In this document: positions 36,209 through 44,370 of the stretch, piece by piece
Layout: each line of letters starts with the position of its first letter
Position numbering within the stretch: position 1 is the first letter of the stretch
Origin: JBCDKH01 sp964388485
GTDB lineage: Bacteria > Planctomycetota > Phycisphaerae > Tepidisphaerales > Tepidisphaeraceae
DNA length: 64,000 nt
Reading direction: 5' to 3'
Assembly (NCBI GenBank): GCA_964388485.1
Contig: CAYMAS010000002.1
Location: forward strand, 1 to 64,000
Position numbers and translations under genes: made by a program
The notes under the pieces: model-generated
What the model was told of the DNA's origin: nothing
Databases searched by the model: none
What the model saw: the letters and a program-made list of their open reading frames with translations, nothing else

Positions 36209-37543
36209 TCAATCTGCCGCGACAGTCGGCCGCAACATCGCCTCTCGCTTCACGCGAATGTCCAGCATCATCAACAGCGACACCAACAACGCCACCACGA
36301 ACAAGCCTGCCAGGATGTAGAGGACCGTCGCGTAGTAGGCCGGCGTCGCAGCGCCTCCCGTGCCGCCGGCAAGCTGCTTGACCAGCGGAATGATCAGACT
36401 CGGCCCCGCCACCCCCGCCGCCGCCCAGGCCGTCAGCGTGTAGCCGTGAATCGCCCCGAGCTGCTTCGTGCCGAACAAGTCGCCCAGGAAGGCCGGCACC
36501 GTGGCGAACCCGCCGCCGTAGCACGTGAGAATCAGGAACAGCAACGCCTGGAACACGATCGCCTGCTGCACGTTCGCCAGCAACGCGAACGCGGCGATCT
36601 GCAGGACGAAGAACAACGTGAACGTCAGCGGCCGGCCCAGGTAGTCGCTCGCCGACGCCCAGCCGATCCGGCCCAGGCCGTTGAAGATGCCCAGCAAACC
36701 GACGATGAATCCGGCCTCGACCGTCGAGTAGCCGAGCATCGTCTGCACCATCGGCGAGGCGACGCTGATGATCGCGATGCCGCAGGTGACGTTGATGAAA
36801 AGCATGATCCACATGAAGTAGAACCGCCTTGTGCCCAACGCCTCGTTCGCAGTGAGCTGGGCGAGGTCCGCCTTCTGCCGGCCCGACGCCTGAGCTGCGG
36901 CGGCGTCGTAGCCGGCCGGTGCATAGCCCTTCGGCGGCGGTGCGAGATACTGGGCCGAGAGGAACATCACCACCGCATAGACGCCGCCGAGGATGAAGAA
37001 AGTCCGCGAGACGCTCCAAGCCGTGTAGACCGGCTGGCCCTGCGTCGAGCCGTCGCCGAGGAAGAGGCGGGCCATGATCGGCGCGGCGATCATCGAGGCG
37101 AAGCCGAAGCCCATGATCGCCAAGCCGGTCGCCATACCGCGTTTGTCGGGGAACCACTTGACGAGCGTGCTGACGGGCGTGATGTACCCGACGCCCAGCC
37201 CGATGCCGCCCAGGACGCCGTAGGTCAGGTAGAAGAGCCACAGCGACCCGATCTGCACCGCGACGCCCGCCCCGATGAGGCCGAGGCCGAAGCACGTCGC
37301 CGATAGCATGCCCGCCGCCCGAGGTCCTCGCTTCTCGACGAAGTGTCCGAGGAACGCGGCAGACAGGCCCAGGAACGCGATGGTGATCGAGAAGCTGACC
37401 TTTACCGCGTCCGCCTCGACGCCGAGCAACAGGCTGACCGGCTGGGTCATGACGCTGTAGGCGTAGACGCTGCCGATACAGAGATGGATGCCGACGGCAC
37501 AGGCGGCGATGAGCCAACGGTTCTTCAAGGCCTGCGCTTCCAC
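36209..37543 (-). CDS. OFA-family MFS transporter
   Basis: 444 residues from GTG with twelve predicted membrane helices. The N-terminus WLIAACAVGIHLCIGSVYAYSVMTQP and the first-half signature YGVLGGIGLGVGYITPVSTLVKWFPDKRGMATGLAIMGFGFAS are typical of oxalate/formate antiporter-like transporters. It lies 93 bases upstream of pflB on the same strand, so transport of formate, pyruvate or another monocarboxylate is likely; the substrate is inference from context. A central loop rich in Ala/Gly/Tyr (PPPKGYAPAGYDAAAAQA) joins the halves. Confidence 0.88.
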   Translation of the reverse strand: MEAQALKNRWLIAACAVGIHLCIGSVYAYSVMTQPVSLLLGVEADAVKVSFSITIAFLGLSAAFLGHFVEKRGPRAAGMLSATCFGLGLIGAGVAVQIGSLWLFYLTYGVLGGIGLGVGYITPVSTLVKWFPDKRGMATGLAIMGFGFASMIAAPIMARLFLGDGSTQGQPVYTAWSVSRTFFILGGVYAVVMFLSAQYLAPPPKGYAPAGYDAAAAQASGRQKADLAQLTANEALGTRRFYFMWIMLFINVTCGIAIISVASPMVQTMLGYSTVEAGFIVGLLGIFNGLGRIGWASASDYLGRPLTFTLFFVLQIAAFALLANVQQAIVFQALLFLILTCYGGGFATVPAFLGDLFGTKQLGAIHGYTLTAWAAAGVAGPSLIIPLVKQLAGGTGGAATPAYYATVLYILAGLFVVALLVSLLMMLDIRVKREAMLRPTVAAD

Positions 37544-37661
37544 GTCATGAAGCTATCGCGACGGGAGTTGGAGTGCCGCGTGCGACAATGCGGCGTGCGA
37601 CAGCCGGCCGCATCACACGCGGCGACTTGCCACGCCGTTGGGGCGACCGAACACTTTGCCG

Positions 37662-38195
37662 ATGAGCGACGCCTCCTGGATCCCGACTCTGACCGACGCC
37701 CTCGCCGCGGACGGCGACGCGCCGCACCTGTGTGTCTTGGCCACCGTCGACGGCCACCTGAAGCCGAGCGCTCGCTGCATGTACTGCCGCGAAGTCACCG
37801 ACGACGGCCAGATCATCTTCCTTAGCGACCGCCGCACGCGTAAGGACGAACACCTCCGCGAGCGGCCCGATGCCGAAGTCGTCTTCTGGCTCGAGTCCCA
37901 ACGCACGCAGTACCGCGTCCGCGGGCACGTCGTGGTGGTCGGTGCGGAGATGGACGATTACATGCGGCAAACGTGGTGGTCCAAGATCAGCGACGAGAGC
38001 CGCGCGATCTTTGCCGGCGCGGGTGAAGGCTGGCAGCTTCGCGAAGGCGAGCCCAAGCAGGTCAGCGCCGACACGCCGATGCCGTCGACGTTCGAGATGC
38101 TGGTGTTGAACCCCGAGACCGTCGAGATGCTCGCGGTGAAGACCCAGCCGCAGGAGAAGCGAGTTTGGAGCAAGTCCGGCGACGACTGGAGCTAG
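37662..38195 (+). CDS. Pyridoxamine 5'-phosphate oxidase-family protein
   Basis: 177 residues from ATG 37662. A split-barrel FMN-binding fold: HLCVLATVDGHLKPSARCMYCREVTDDGQIIFLSDRRTRKDEHLRERPDAEVVFWLESQRTQYRVRGHVVVV. The second half WWSKISDESRAIFAG and MLVLNPETVEMLAVKTQPQEKRVW is the Alr4036/PdxH-like C-terminal region. The RxxxxRGxV motif is present. Whether it oxidises PNP/PMP or is one of the broader FMN reductases cannot be decided; the usual PdxH C-terminal PLP residues are not obvious. Confidence 0.82.
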   Translation: MSDASWIPTLTDALAADGDAPHLCVLATVDGHLKPSARCMYCREVTDDGQIIFLSDRRTRKDEHLRERPDAEVVFWLESQRTQYRVRGHVVVVGAEMDDYMRQTWWSKISDESRAIFAGAGEGWQLREGEPKQVSADTPMPSTFEMLVLNPETVEMLAVKTQPQEKRVWSKSGDDWS

Positions 38196-38284
38196 AAAGC
38201 GTCGCCCCGTCGCGGCTGGCTTCCGCCTCTGTCATTCCTCGCCCTACGCGCGGTAACGGAGGCAGACGCTTCAATTGAGGTTGT

Positions 38285-38307
38285 CACGGAGCAAGCTCCG
38301 CGGCTAC
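38285..38307 (-). repeat. REP-like element, family D
   Basis: Read on the minus strand: GTAG, CCG, then CGGAGC-TT-GCTCCG. A plus-strand copy lies at 60218-60240 and a half copy at 12847-12858. It lies in the spacer upstream of the fasciclin-sigma operon. Confidence 0.65.
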
Positions 38308-38440
38308 TGCAAAGGTGAAGGGCTTCGGGCATTGCGACCTGTTCTTTTCCGCATTTCTCTGCGCCGGTCGCCGCGCCGCTCGCGATCTTCCATTGTCGAG
38401 CCGAGGCACAGTCGCCGCGGCCGCATGCTTTCCTCGCAGA

Positions 38441-39001
38441 ATGCCCATGAACCTCTCCCTGATTTCCCTCGCTGCTACCTTCGCTTTTGGTGTTGCTTCC
38501 CTCGCCCAAGCGGGCGGCTCGTGTGGCTCGTGCAGCGACGCCAGCAGCAAGACCAGCTACATCTCCGCCGAAGCCGACGCCAAGCCGTCAATCTTCGAGA
38601 TTGCGCTGACGAACGAAGCTCCGTCGTTCAAGGTGCTCGCCACGCTCGTCGCCGCCGCGGATCTCGACACCGCCCTCATGGGCGGTGAGTTCACCGTCTT
38701 CGCCCCGACGGACGAAGCCTTCGGCAAGCTCCCCGAAGGCACCGCTTCGACGCTCCTGGCCGAAGATGGCCGTCACACGCTCAAGTCGATCCTGAAGTAC
38801 CACGTCATTCCGAGCAAGATCCTCGCCGGCGACATTCCGTCGGGCACCACGGAGGTCCAAACCCTCGGCGGCGAGATGCTGACGATCGTCAACGAGAACG
38901 GCACCGTCACCGTCAACGGCAAGAAGGTCGTCGCCACGGACGTCGAAGCCAGCAACGGCGTGATTCACGTCGTGGGCGATGTGCTGCTGCCGCAGTCATG
39001 A
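38441..39001 (+). CDS. Secreted fasciclin (FAS1) protein
   Basis: 186 residues from ATG 38441 (a second ATG is at 38447). Signal peptide LSLISLAATFAFGVASLAQAG, then a Cys pair (GGSCGSCSDAS) at the mature N-terminus, then one FAS1 domain at about 45-186: FKVLATLVAAADLDTALMGGEFTVFAPTDEAFGKLPEG, LKSILKYHVIPSKI, VVATDVEASNGVIHVVGDVLLP. It is the first gene of an operon with an ECF sigma factor (34 bases later) and its anti-sigma factor. In mycobacteria the SigK/RskA system controls fasciclin antigens MPT70/MPT83, so this protein is a likely regulon member. Confidence 0.92.
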   Translation: MPMNLSLISLAATFAFGVASLAQAGGSCGSCSDASSKTSYISAEADAKPSIFEIALTNEAPSFKVLATLVAAADLDTALMGGEFTVFAPTDEAFGKLPEGTASTLLAEDGRHTLKSILKYHVIPSKILAGDIPSGTTEVQTLGGEMLTIVNENGTVTVNGKKVVATDVEASNGVIHVVGDVLLPQS

Positions 39002-39034
39002 GGCTTGGTAGCTGCCAATCATCCTGCGATCAGG

Positions 39035-39631
39035 ATGCAAGCTCTCGCCGACTCAGTTCCAGCCGATCCGCCGCCGGTGTTGCCTCGCGTTGCCGCGGGC
39101 GACCCGGCGGCGGTGTCGCTGTGCCTGGATCGTTACGGCGGTCTCGTCTGGTCGGTCGCCCGACGCGCCTGCTCCTGCGAAGCCGACGCCGAAGACGTGA
39201 CGCAGGAGACGTTCATGAGCCTCTGGCGGTCGGCCGGTCGTTACGACGCATCGGCGGGTAGTGAAGCGGCCTTCGTCACGACGATCGCTCGCCGCCGATT
39301 GGCCGACTACCTGCGTCGCAAGCCGACCGTCGCCGCAGACGTGACGGCAGACCTGGTCGCCCCGTCCTCGGATCGTGAACCCGACGACGCCGATGCCGCC
39401 CGTGAAGCCCTGTCGGAACTGAAGGATGACCAACGACGCGTGGTGGATTTAAGCATCTTCGGCGGCCTGAGCTACGCGGAGATCGGCCGACGCCTCGGTA
39501 TGCCCGCCTCGACCGCCAAAAGCCACGCCACCCGAGCGATAGCGGTGCTTCGGGATCGGCTCGAACGACGTCGCCAAGCCCTGCGTATCCGCCGACAGCA
39601 GTACCGCCTTCAACCCGAGGGCCAGCGATGA
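39035..39631 (+). CDS. ECF sigma factor, SigK-like
   Basis: 198 residues from ATG 39035. Region 2: VAAGDPAAVSLCLDRYGGLVWSVARRACSCEADAEDVTQETFMSLWRSAGRYDASAGSEAAFVTTIARRRLADYLRR; region 4: LKDDQRRVVDLSIFGGLSYAEIGRRLGMPASTAKSHATRAIAVLRDRL. These are clear sigma-70 family regions 2 and 4 with no extra domain. The neighbouring anti-sigma gene overlaps its stop by four bases (ATGA). An in-frame TTG lies 30 bases earlier. Confidence 0.93.
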   Translation: MQALADSVPADPPPVLPRVAAGDPAAVSLCLDRYGGLVWSVARRACSCEADAEDVTQETFMSLWRSAGRYDASAGSEAAFVTTIARRRLADYLRRKPTVAADVTADLVAPSSDREPDDADAAREALSELKDDQRRVVDLSIFGGLSYAEIGRRLGMPASTAKSHATRAIAVLRDRLERRRQALRIRRQQYRLQPEGQR

Positions 39632-40272
39632 ACGACGAGCGAGATCCTCAACTTCTCGAGACAGACGAGGCCGTTGTCGCGGCATGGCGTGCGGCGGAGT
39701 CGGAGTCGTTGCCAACGTCGCTGCGTCATCGAATGGAACGCGATGCGGAGGAGCAGTCTGGATCGGACGATCAGCCGACGTTGAAGCTGCCATTGATCGT
39801 TTGGTCCGGCTGGCTCGCCGCGGCCGCGGCAACTATGTTGGCGGTCGGCCTCTGGATCGGGCAGCCGTCGCCGACCGACTCAACGCCGACGATGGCCGAG
39901 CTTCAACAACGGCCCGGCGCGGCGGTAGTTACGCTGACATCGCCCACCGACGATGCTGACGGTTCGGCACAAGTCGCCTTCGACCCCGCCGAGCAGGTGG
40001 GTGTCGTCTCACTCACCGACCTGCCGCCCTTGCTGGAGGGGGAGGTGTATCAGCTATGGATCATCGACGCTGACCGCGACGCAGAGGGCGGTCGCAACCG
40101 GGTCGATGGCGGCACGTTCGTCGCGGGTCGTGGCGTTGTGGCCTTTGAGCCGCGTCTGCCGATCGGTTCCGTGGCGGGATTCGCTGTGACTCGCGAGCCG
40201 GCGGGTGGGAGCGTGGTCAGCCTGCTGGGCGATCGGTTGTTGCTGATCGGCACAGTCGACGCGGCGGGTTAA
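39628..40272 (+). CDS. RskA-family anti-sigma factor
   Basis: 214 residues. A short cytosolic part (about 1-54) without the His/Cys zinc motif is followed by one membrane helix (LIVWSGWLAAAAATMLAVGLWI, about 56-77) and a periplasmic RskA domain: VVTLTSP, AEQVGVVSLTDLPPLLEGEVYQLWIIDADRD, GGTFVAGRGVVAFEPRLPIGSVAGFAVTREPAGGSV. This matches the anti-sigma-K family. It presumably holds the sigma factor at the membrane until regulated proteolysis. The start overlaps the sigma stop. Confidence 0.9.
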   Translation: MNDERDPQLLETDEAVVAAWRAAESESLPTSLRHRMERDAEEQSGSDDQPTLKLPLIVWSGWLAAAAATMLAVGLWIGQPSPTDSTPTMAELQQRPGAAVVTLTSPTDDADGSAQVAFDPAEQVGVVSLTDLPPLLEGEVYQLWIIDADRDAEGGRNRVDGGTFVAGRGVVAFEPRLPIGSVAGFAVTREPAGGSVVSLLGDRLLLIGTVDAAG

Positions 40273-40637
40273 CGGCCGTCCGACACCGCCGGCTGCGGCT
40301 CGTTGAACCGAGGCTGGAGGTCCGCGAGCAAGCTGCGCACGGCTCTGAAGTCGAGCTGATGCGGCCCCCGCAAGCAAGCAAGCTTCTGTCGAGCCGCGTG
40401 ATTTGTACAGCGATTTTCTGCTCGATGCAGAGGCTCGCCTTTAGCTGCTATACGTTAAATCGTTTCCCAACAGACATTAACACGCTGCCCGGTTAATGTG
40501 CGGCCCGCTCATGAATTGAGCATTGCTCAAACAGCCTCCGTCGGTGAAACTGTTTCTTGACGCATCGCCACGTGCGGTGTACTGTCGCTTCTGTAACTGT
40601 TTCAGAAGCTCCAAGCGACGCCGGAGGAGGGCACGTC
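40273..40637. other. Intergenic region upstream of the LacI operon
   Basis: 365 bases without a gene. The first half shows nothing I can name apart from a short AGCAAGCAAGCTT stretch. The second half holds two copies of a GNAAC-T-GTTTC palindrome and a promoter (see 40546-40603) and the ribosome-binding site GGAGGAGG at 40623-40630. Confidence 0.7.
40546..40603 (+). promoter_or_regulatory. Promoter flanked by two LacI-type operator candidates
   Basis: A perfect 11-bp palindrome GAAACTGTTTC (40546-40556) abuts a -35 TTGACG (40557-40562). After a 17-base spacer comes -10 TACTGT (40580-40585), and then a second, one-mismatch copy GTAACTGTTTC (40593-40603) over the expected start site. The centres are 47 bp apart. 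LacI-family repressors bind short palindromes and often their own promoter, so autoregulation of the gene at 40638 is likely. Binding itself is inference. Confidence 0.6.
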
Positions 40638-41759
40638 ATGGGCAGCGTTCGACAAATTGCCAAACGAACCGGCGTCTCCATCGCCACCGTCAGCCGCGTC
40701 CTCAACGACGCCAAGGGCGTCAACGAGGAGACCCGCCAGAAGGTCCTCGAAGCTGTCAACGAAAGCGGCTACATCCGACGCGTCGGACGGCGCGCTGTCA
40801 CCGAAGGTATCGCCCTCGCCTACGCCGGTCCCGGCACCATCGCCTCGCCCTTCGACCAGGGCCTGCTCGCCGGCATCGGCCGAAGCGTCGCCGACGCCGA
40901 AGCCGGCGAAGATTTCGGCCACGATCTGCTCATCGTCAATCTCAAGCGGGTCCTGCGACCCAAGGAATCGCCGTCGTCGCTCTTTCGCCGCAAAGGCATC
41001 AAAGGGGCGATCCTCCGGACGACCGATGAAGGCCTGGGCCTGTGCCGACGTCTCGCCGGCGAGCGATTCCCCACCGTCGTCGCCGGCAGCCGGCTTGACG
41101 AAGGTGATGTCGCCGCCGGACTCAGTTGGGTCGACGGCGACTCCACGCCCGCCTCACGCGAAGCCGTCGAGCACTTGATCCAACTCGGCCACCGCCGCAT
41201 CTCCATCGTCGCCAACTTCCGCGACGACACCGACCACCGCGACCGCATCCACGGCTGGTCGATGGCCATGCAAGCTGCCGGCCTACCGGCGCATCACGGT
41301 ACGGACGACGAGCCGTTCCCGAACGTCGTTCGCATCCGTGCTAACTACGAAGCCGGCGACACCCTCGCCCGCCGCTGGCTCGCCGCTCCGCCCGAGGTCC
41401 GGCCGACCGCGCTCTACATCGCCGACCCGATGCCGGCGCTGGGCCTGCTTCGCGCCGCGTACGACCACGGCATCACCGTGCCGGGCGATTTGAGCATCGT
41501 CGGTTTCGACGACGGCGGCCCCAGTGGTGCCCGGCAGCTGACGTTCCCGCCCATGGCCGCCGTGTACCAGGATTCGCCTGGCATCGGCGAAGCCGCGGTC
41601 GACCTGCTTCGCATTCGCATGGCCGACAACGTCCGCAAACGTGACGACGTGCCCGTCGAGCCCGAGCCCCAACCCGTTCACAAGAAGGTCCTTCCCGTGT
41701 TCCTGACCGGAGCCACTGTCGGCCCGGTGCCACGGAAGCCTTCGACCCTGTCCCTTTAG
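40638..41759 (+). CDS. LacI-family transcriptional regulator
   Basis: 373 residues from ATG 40638 preceded by GGAGGAGG. N-terminal HTH: VRQIAKRTGVSIATVSRVLNDAKGVNEETRQKVLEAVNESGY. The effector domain is periplasmic-binding-protein-like: GLLAGIGRSVADAE, AVEHLIQLGHRRISIVANF, RPTALYIADPMPALGLLRAAYDHGITVPGDLSIVGFDD. The operon downstream (PEP-CTERM protein, glycosidase, pseudopilin) starts 17 bases after its stop, so it most likely controls use of a polysaccharide-derived sugar. Confidence 0.95.
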   Translation: MGSVRQIAKRTGVSIATVSRVLNDAKGVNEETRQKVLEAVNESGYIRRVGRRAVTEGIALAYAGPGTIASPFDQGLLAGIGRSVADAEAGEDFGHDLLIVNLKRVLRPKESPSSLFRRKGIKGAILRTTDEGLGLCRRLAGERFPTVVAGSRLDEGDVAAGLSWVDGDSTPASREAVEHLIQLGHRRISIVANFRDDTDHRDRIHGWSMAMQAAGLPAHHGTDDEPFPNVVRIRANYEAGDTLARRWLAAPPEVRPTALYIADPMPALGLLRAAYDHGITVPGDLSIVGFDDGGPSGARQLTFPPMAAVYQDSPGIGEAAVDLLRIRMADNVRKRDDVPVEPEPQPVHKKVLPVFLTGATVGPVPRKPSTLSL

Positions 41760-41776
41760 TTCCCTAGGAGGAATCG

Positions 41777-42424
41777 ATGAATTGCATCACCAAAACCCTT
41801 GTCGCCGCCGTTGTGCCGGTCGCATTCGCCGCCTCGGCGTCGGCTCAGAACCTCGTCGTCAATCCGGGCTTCGAGCTCGACGACACGACGATGGAGACGC
41901 CCGGTGCCGTCGGCTGGAACACGTTCAACGCCGCCTTCACCAACCAGGTTCTCGTCAACAGCGGCGTCAACGCATTCAAGACCTTCGGCACGCCCGGTGG
42001 TGCGTTCCAGGATTTCCCGGTGCTCCCCGGTGAGACCGTCGATGCCGGCGTCGTGGCGGCCAACCCGGACTTCGACGCCCTTGTCGGCGATCAAATCGCC
42101 GCGGTCAACCTCGAGTTCTACGACGTCAACGACATGCTGATCGGCGGCATCATCAGCAACAACTTCCTCACAGCAGCCGACCCGGCGGACAGCATGTTCG
42201 TCCAAGGCCTCGTCTCGTCCGTCGCTCCCGACGATGCCGTTCGAGTCCGGCTCGCCATCGTCACCGGTGCCTTCGAAGACATCGACAACAGCGGCGGCGT
42301 ATCGGGTGGCGGTGCGCCGTTCTTCGATGACGCGTTCCTCGTCATCACGCCCGTTCCGGAACCGGCCACCGCCGGCCTGCTCGGCCTCGCAGGTCTGGCC
42401 GCCCTGCGTCGTCGTCGCGTCTGA
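41777..42424 (+). CDS. PEP-CTERM sorted extracellular protein
   Basis: 215 residues with a good Shine-Dalgarno (AGGAGG). Signal peptide (KTLVAAVVPVAFAASASAQ), a carbohydrate-binding-like beta domain (NLVVNPGFELDDTTMETPGAVGWNTFNAAF.., PFFDDAFLVI) and a C-terminal sorting signal: VPEPATAGLLGLAGLAALRRRR. The signal is recognised by an exosortase and links secretion to exopolysaccharide. The opening NPGFE is typical of CBM-like planctomycete proteins. It is co-directional with the LacI gene and a glycosidase. Confidence 0.9.
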   Translation: MNCITKTLVAAVVPVAFAASASAQNLVVNPGFELDDTTMETPGAVGWNTFNAAFTNQVLVNSGVNAFKTFGTPGGAFQDFPVLPGETVDAGVVAANPDFDALVGDQIAAVNLEFYDVNDMLIGGIISNNFLTAADPADSMFVQGLVSSVAPDDAVRVRLAIVTGAFEDIDNSGGVSGGGAPFFDDAFLVITPVPEPATAGLLGLAGLAALRRRRV

Positions 42425-42514
42425 GCGATGACGTGCTGACTCGACCGTGTGTCTCCTCCTCATTCCGTCGCCAAGCGGCGGCGGGATGACTTCCCGCTCT
42501 TCGCCCCCTTCGAC

Positions 42515-44323
42515 ATGCGACTGCTTTCTCTACTCCTCGGCTCCCTGCTTCTGGTCGGTAACGCCATGGCGAATCCTCACGAGGTCGAACTCGAGCGAAC
42601 CGACGCCGGCTGGCGACTTCTCGTCGGCGGCGAGCCGTACTACATCAAAGGCGCCGGCGGGTTCCAGTACCTCGATCAACTCGCCAAAGCCGGTGGCAAC
42701 ACCATCCGCACCTGGGGCGTCGACGACAACACGCCAAACGTCCTTGACGACGCTCACGCCAACGGCCTGAAGGTCGTCCTCGGCATCTGGTTCGAGCACG
42801 AACGCAAGGGCTTCGACTACAACGACGCCGAGGCCGTCGCCAGGCAACTCGAAGGCGTTCGCGATGCCGTCCTGAAGTACAAGGACCATCCCGCCCTGCT
42901 CGCCTGGAGCCTCGGCAACGAGATGGAGGGCTACGAGAATGCCGACGATGCCGCCATCTGGTCGCACGTGCAATCCGCCGCCGCGGTCGTCAAGCGGCTC
43001 GATCCGGACCACCCGACGATGACCGTCGTCGCCGATGTCGGCGGCTTCCGCATCCCCGGCATCCATCGCCTTTGCCCGGACATCGACATCGTCGGCATCA
43101 ACTCGTACGGCGGAGCCGCGTCACTGCCGGAGCGATACCGCGCTGCCGTGCCCGACGGTTATGAGCCCAAGCCATTCGCCGTGATGGAGTTCGGTCCGCC
43201 CGGAACGTGGGAAGTCGGCACGAACGACTTCGGCGTGCCTGAAGAGCTCACGAGCACGCAGAAGGCAGAGATTTACACGAACGTCTACGAAACGCTCGAG
43301 AAGGACAGCGACTTGTGCCTCGGCTCGTTCGCCTTCCTCTGGGGGGCCAAACGCGAAGCGACCAGCACGTGGTTCGGCATGTTCCTCGCCGACGGCAGCA
43401 AGGTCGCCGCCGTCGATGCGATGGCCAAAGCCTGGGGCGGCAAGATCGACAATCACAGCCCGTCGATTGAGCCGCTCGCCGTCAGCTCCAAGGTCGGCAA
43501 GCCCGGCGACGTCGTGAAGATCAGCACGGTCGTCGCCGACCCGGACAACGACGATCTGAAAACCACCTGGGTCCTCAGCGGCGAGCAGGCCGTCTACTTC
43601 GACGGCGGTGACGTCGCCCCGGAGCTGCCGACCTATCCCGACGCCATCAGCGACGCGACGACCGACAGCGTCACGATCACGCTGCCGGATCAACCTGCAA
43701 TATATCGCCTGTACGCCACCGTCCACGACGGTAACGGCGCTGCGGCGACCGCGTCGATCCCGTTCCTCGTCGAAGCCGCCGCCGGCCAGCCTGCCCGCGC
43801 CGCCAACGACGCGCCGCGAGCCACGCTGCCGGTCGTCCTCATCGGTGACGACGCGGGCACCATCTTCGCCCCCAGCGGCTGGATGGGCAACGTCGACGCC
43901 ATCACCTACGAACCCGCCGACACAACCGATCCCAAGACCGGCAAGACCGCCAGTCGCATCGACTACAACGCCAACGACCAATGGGGCGGCATCGTCTGGC
44001 AAAGCCCCGCCGATGACTGGGGCCAAGCCCAAGGCGGCCTCGACCTCACCGGTGCCACCAAGCTCACCTTCTGGGCCAAGGGTGCCAAAGGCGGCGAGAA
44101 AATCACCTTCGGCTTCGGCGGCATCGGCAAGGACCAGCCTTTCTTCGACACGAGCAAGGACGAAGTCGTCGTCACGCTCAACAGCGGCTGGCAGCGTTAC
44201 GCCATCGACCTGCGCGGCAAGGACCTGTCCCGCATCAAAAGCGGCTTCCGATGGTCCGCCGCCGCCGACCAAAACGCCGGCAAGCCTTTCACCTTCTACC
44301 TCGACGACGTGCGGTACGAGTGA
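42515..44323 (+). CDS. Secreted glycoside hydrolase, GH2/GH5-clan catalytic domain with C-terminal beta domains
   Basis: 602 residues. Signal peptide (LLSLLLGSLLLVGNAMA). A TIM-barrel at about 20-315 carries the clan-A acid/base in LLAWSLGNEMEGYE (E136) and the probable nucleophile in FAVMEFGPPG (E225). YIKGAGGFQYLDQLAKAGGNTIRTWG is the usual start of such GH2-type barrels. After it come an Ig-like domain (about 325-430, VVADPDNDDLKTTWVLSG..) and a CBM-like sandwich (about 455-602) ending FTFYLDDVRYE. Substrate unknown; a beta-glycan is likely. It is the third gene of the LacI operon. Confidence 0.85.
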   Translation: MRLLSLLLGSLLLVGNAMANPHEVELERTDAGWRLLVGGEPYYIKGAGGFQYLDQLAKAGGNTIRTWGVDDNTPNVLDDAHANGLKVVLGIWFEHERKGFDYNDAEAVARQLEGVRDAVLKYKDHPALLAWSLGNEMEGYENADDAAIWSHVQSAAAVVKRLDPDHPTMTVVADVGGFRIPGIHRLCPDIDIVGINSYGGAASLPERYRAAVPDGYEPKPFAVMEFGPPGTWEVGTNDFGVPEELTSTQKAEIYTNVYETLEKDSDLCLGSFAFLWGAKREATSTWFGMFLADGSKVAAVDAMAKAWGGKIDNHSPSIEPLAVSSKVGKPGDVVKISTVVADPDNDDLKTTWVLSGEQAVYFDGGDVAPELPTYPDAISDATTDSVTITLPDQPAIYRLYATVHDGNGAAATASIPFLVEAAAGQPARAANDAPRATLPVVLIGDDAGTIFAPSGWMGNVDAITYEPADTTDPKTGKTASRIDYNANDQWGGIVWQSPADDWGQAQGGLDLTGATKLTFWAKGAKGGEKITFGFGGIGKDQPFFDTSKDEVVVTLNSGWQRYAIDLRGKDLSRIKSGFRWSAAADQNAGKPFTFYLDDVRYE

Positions 44324-44370
44324 CCGTCACGCCTCCTGTCTTCTGTTCGCCATCACTTTTGGAGGAACCC

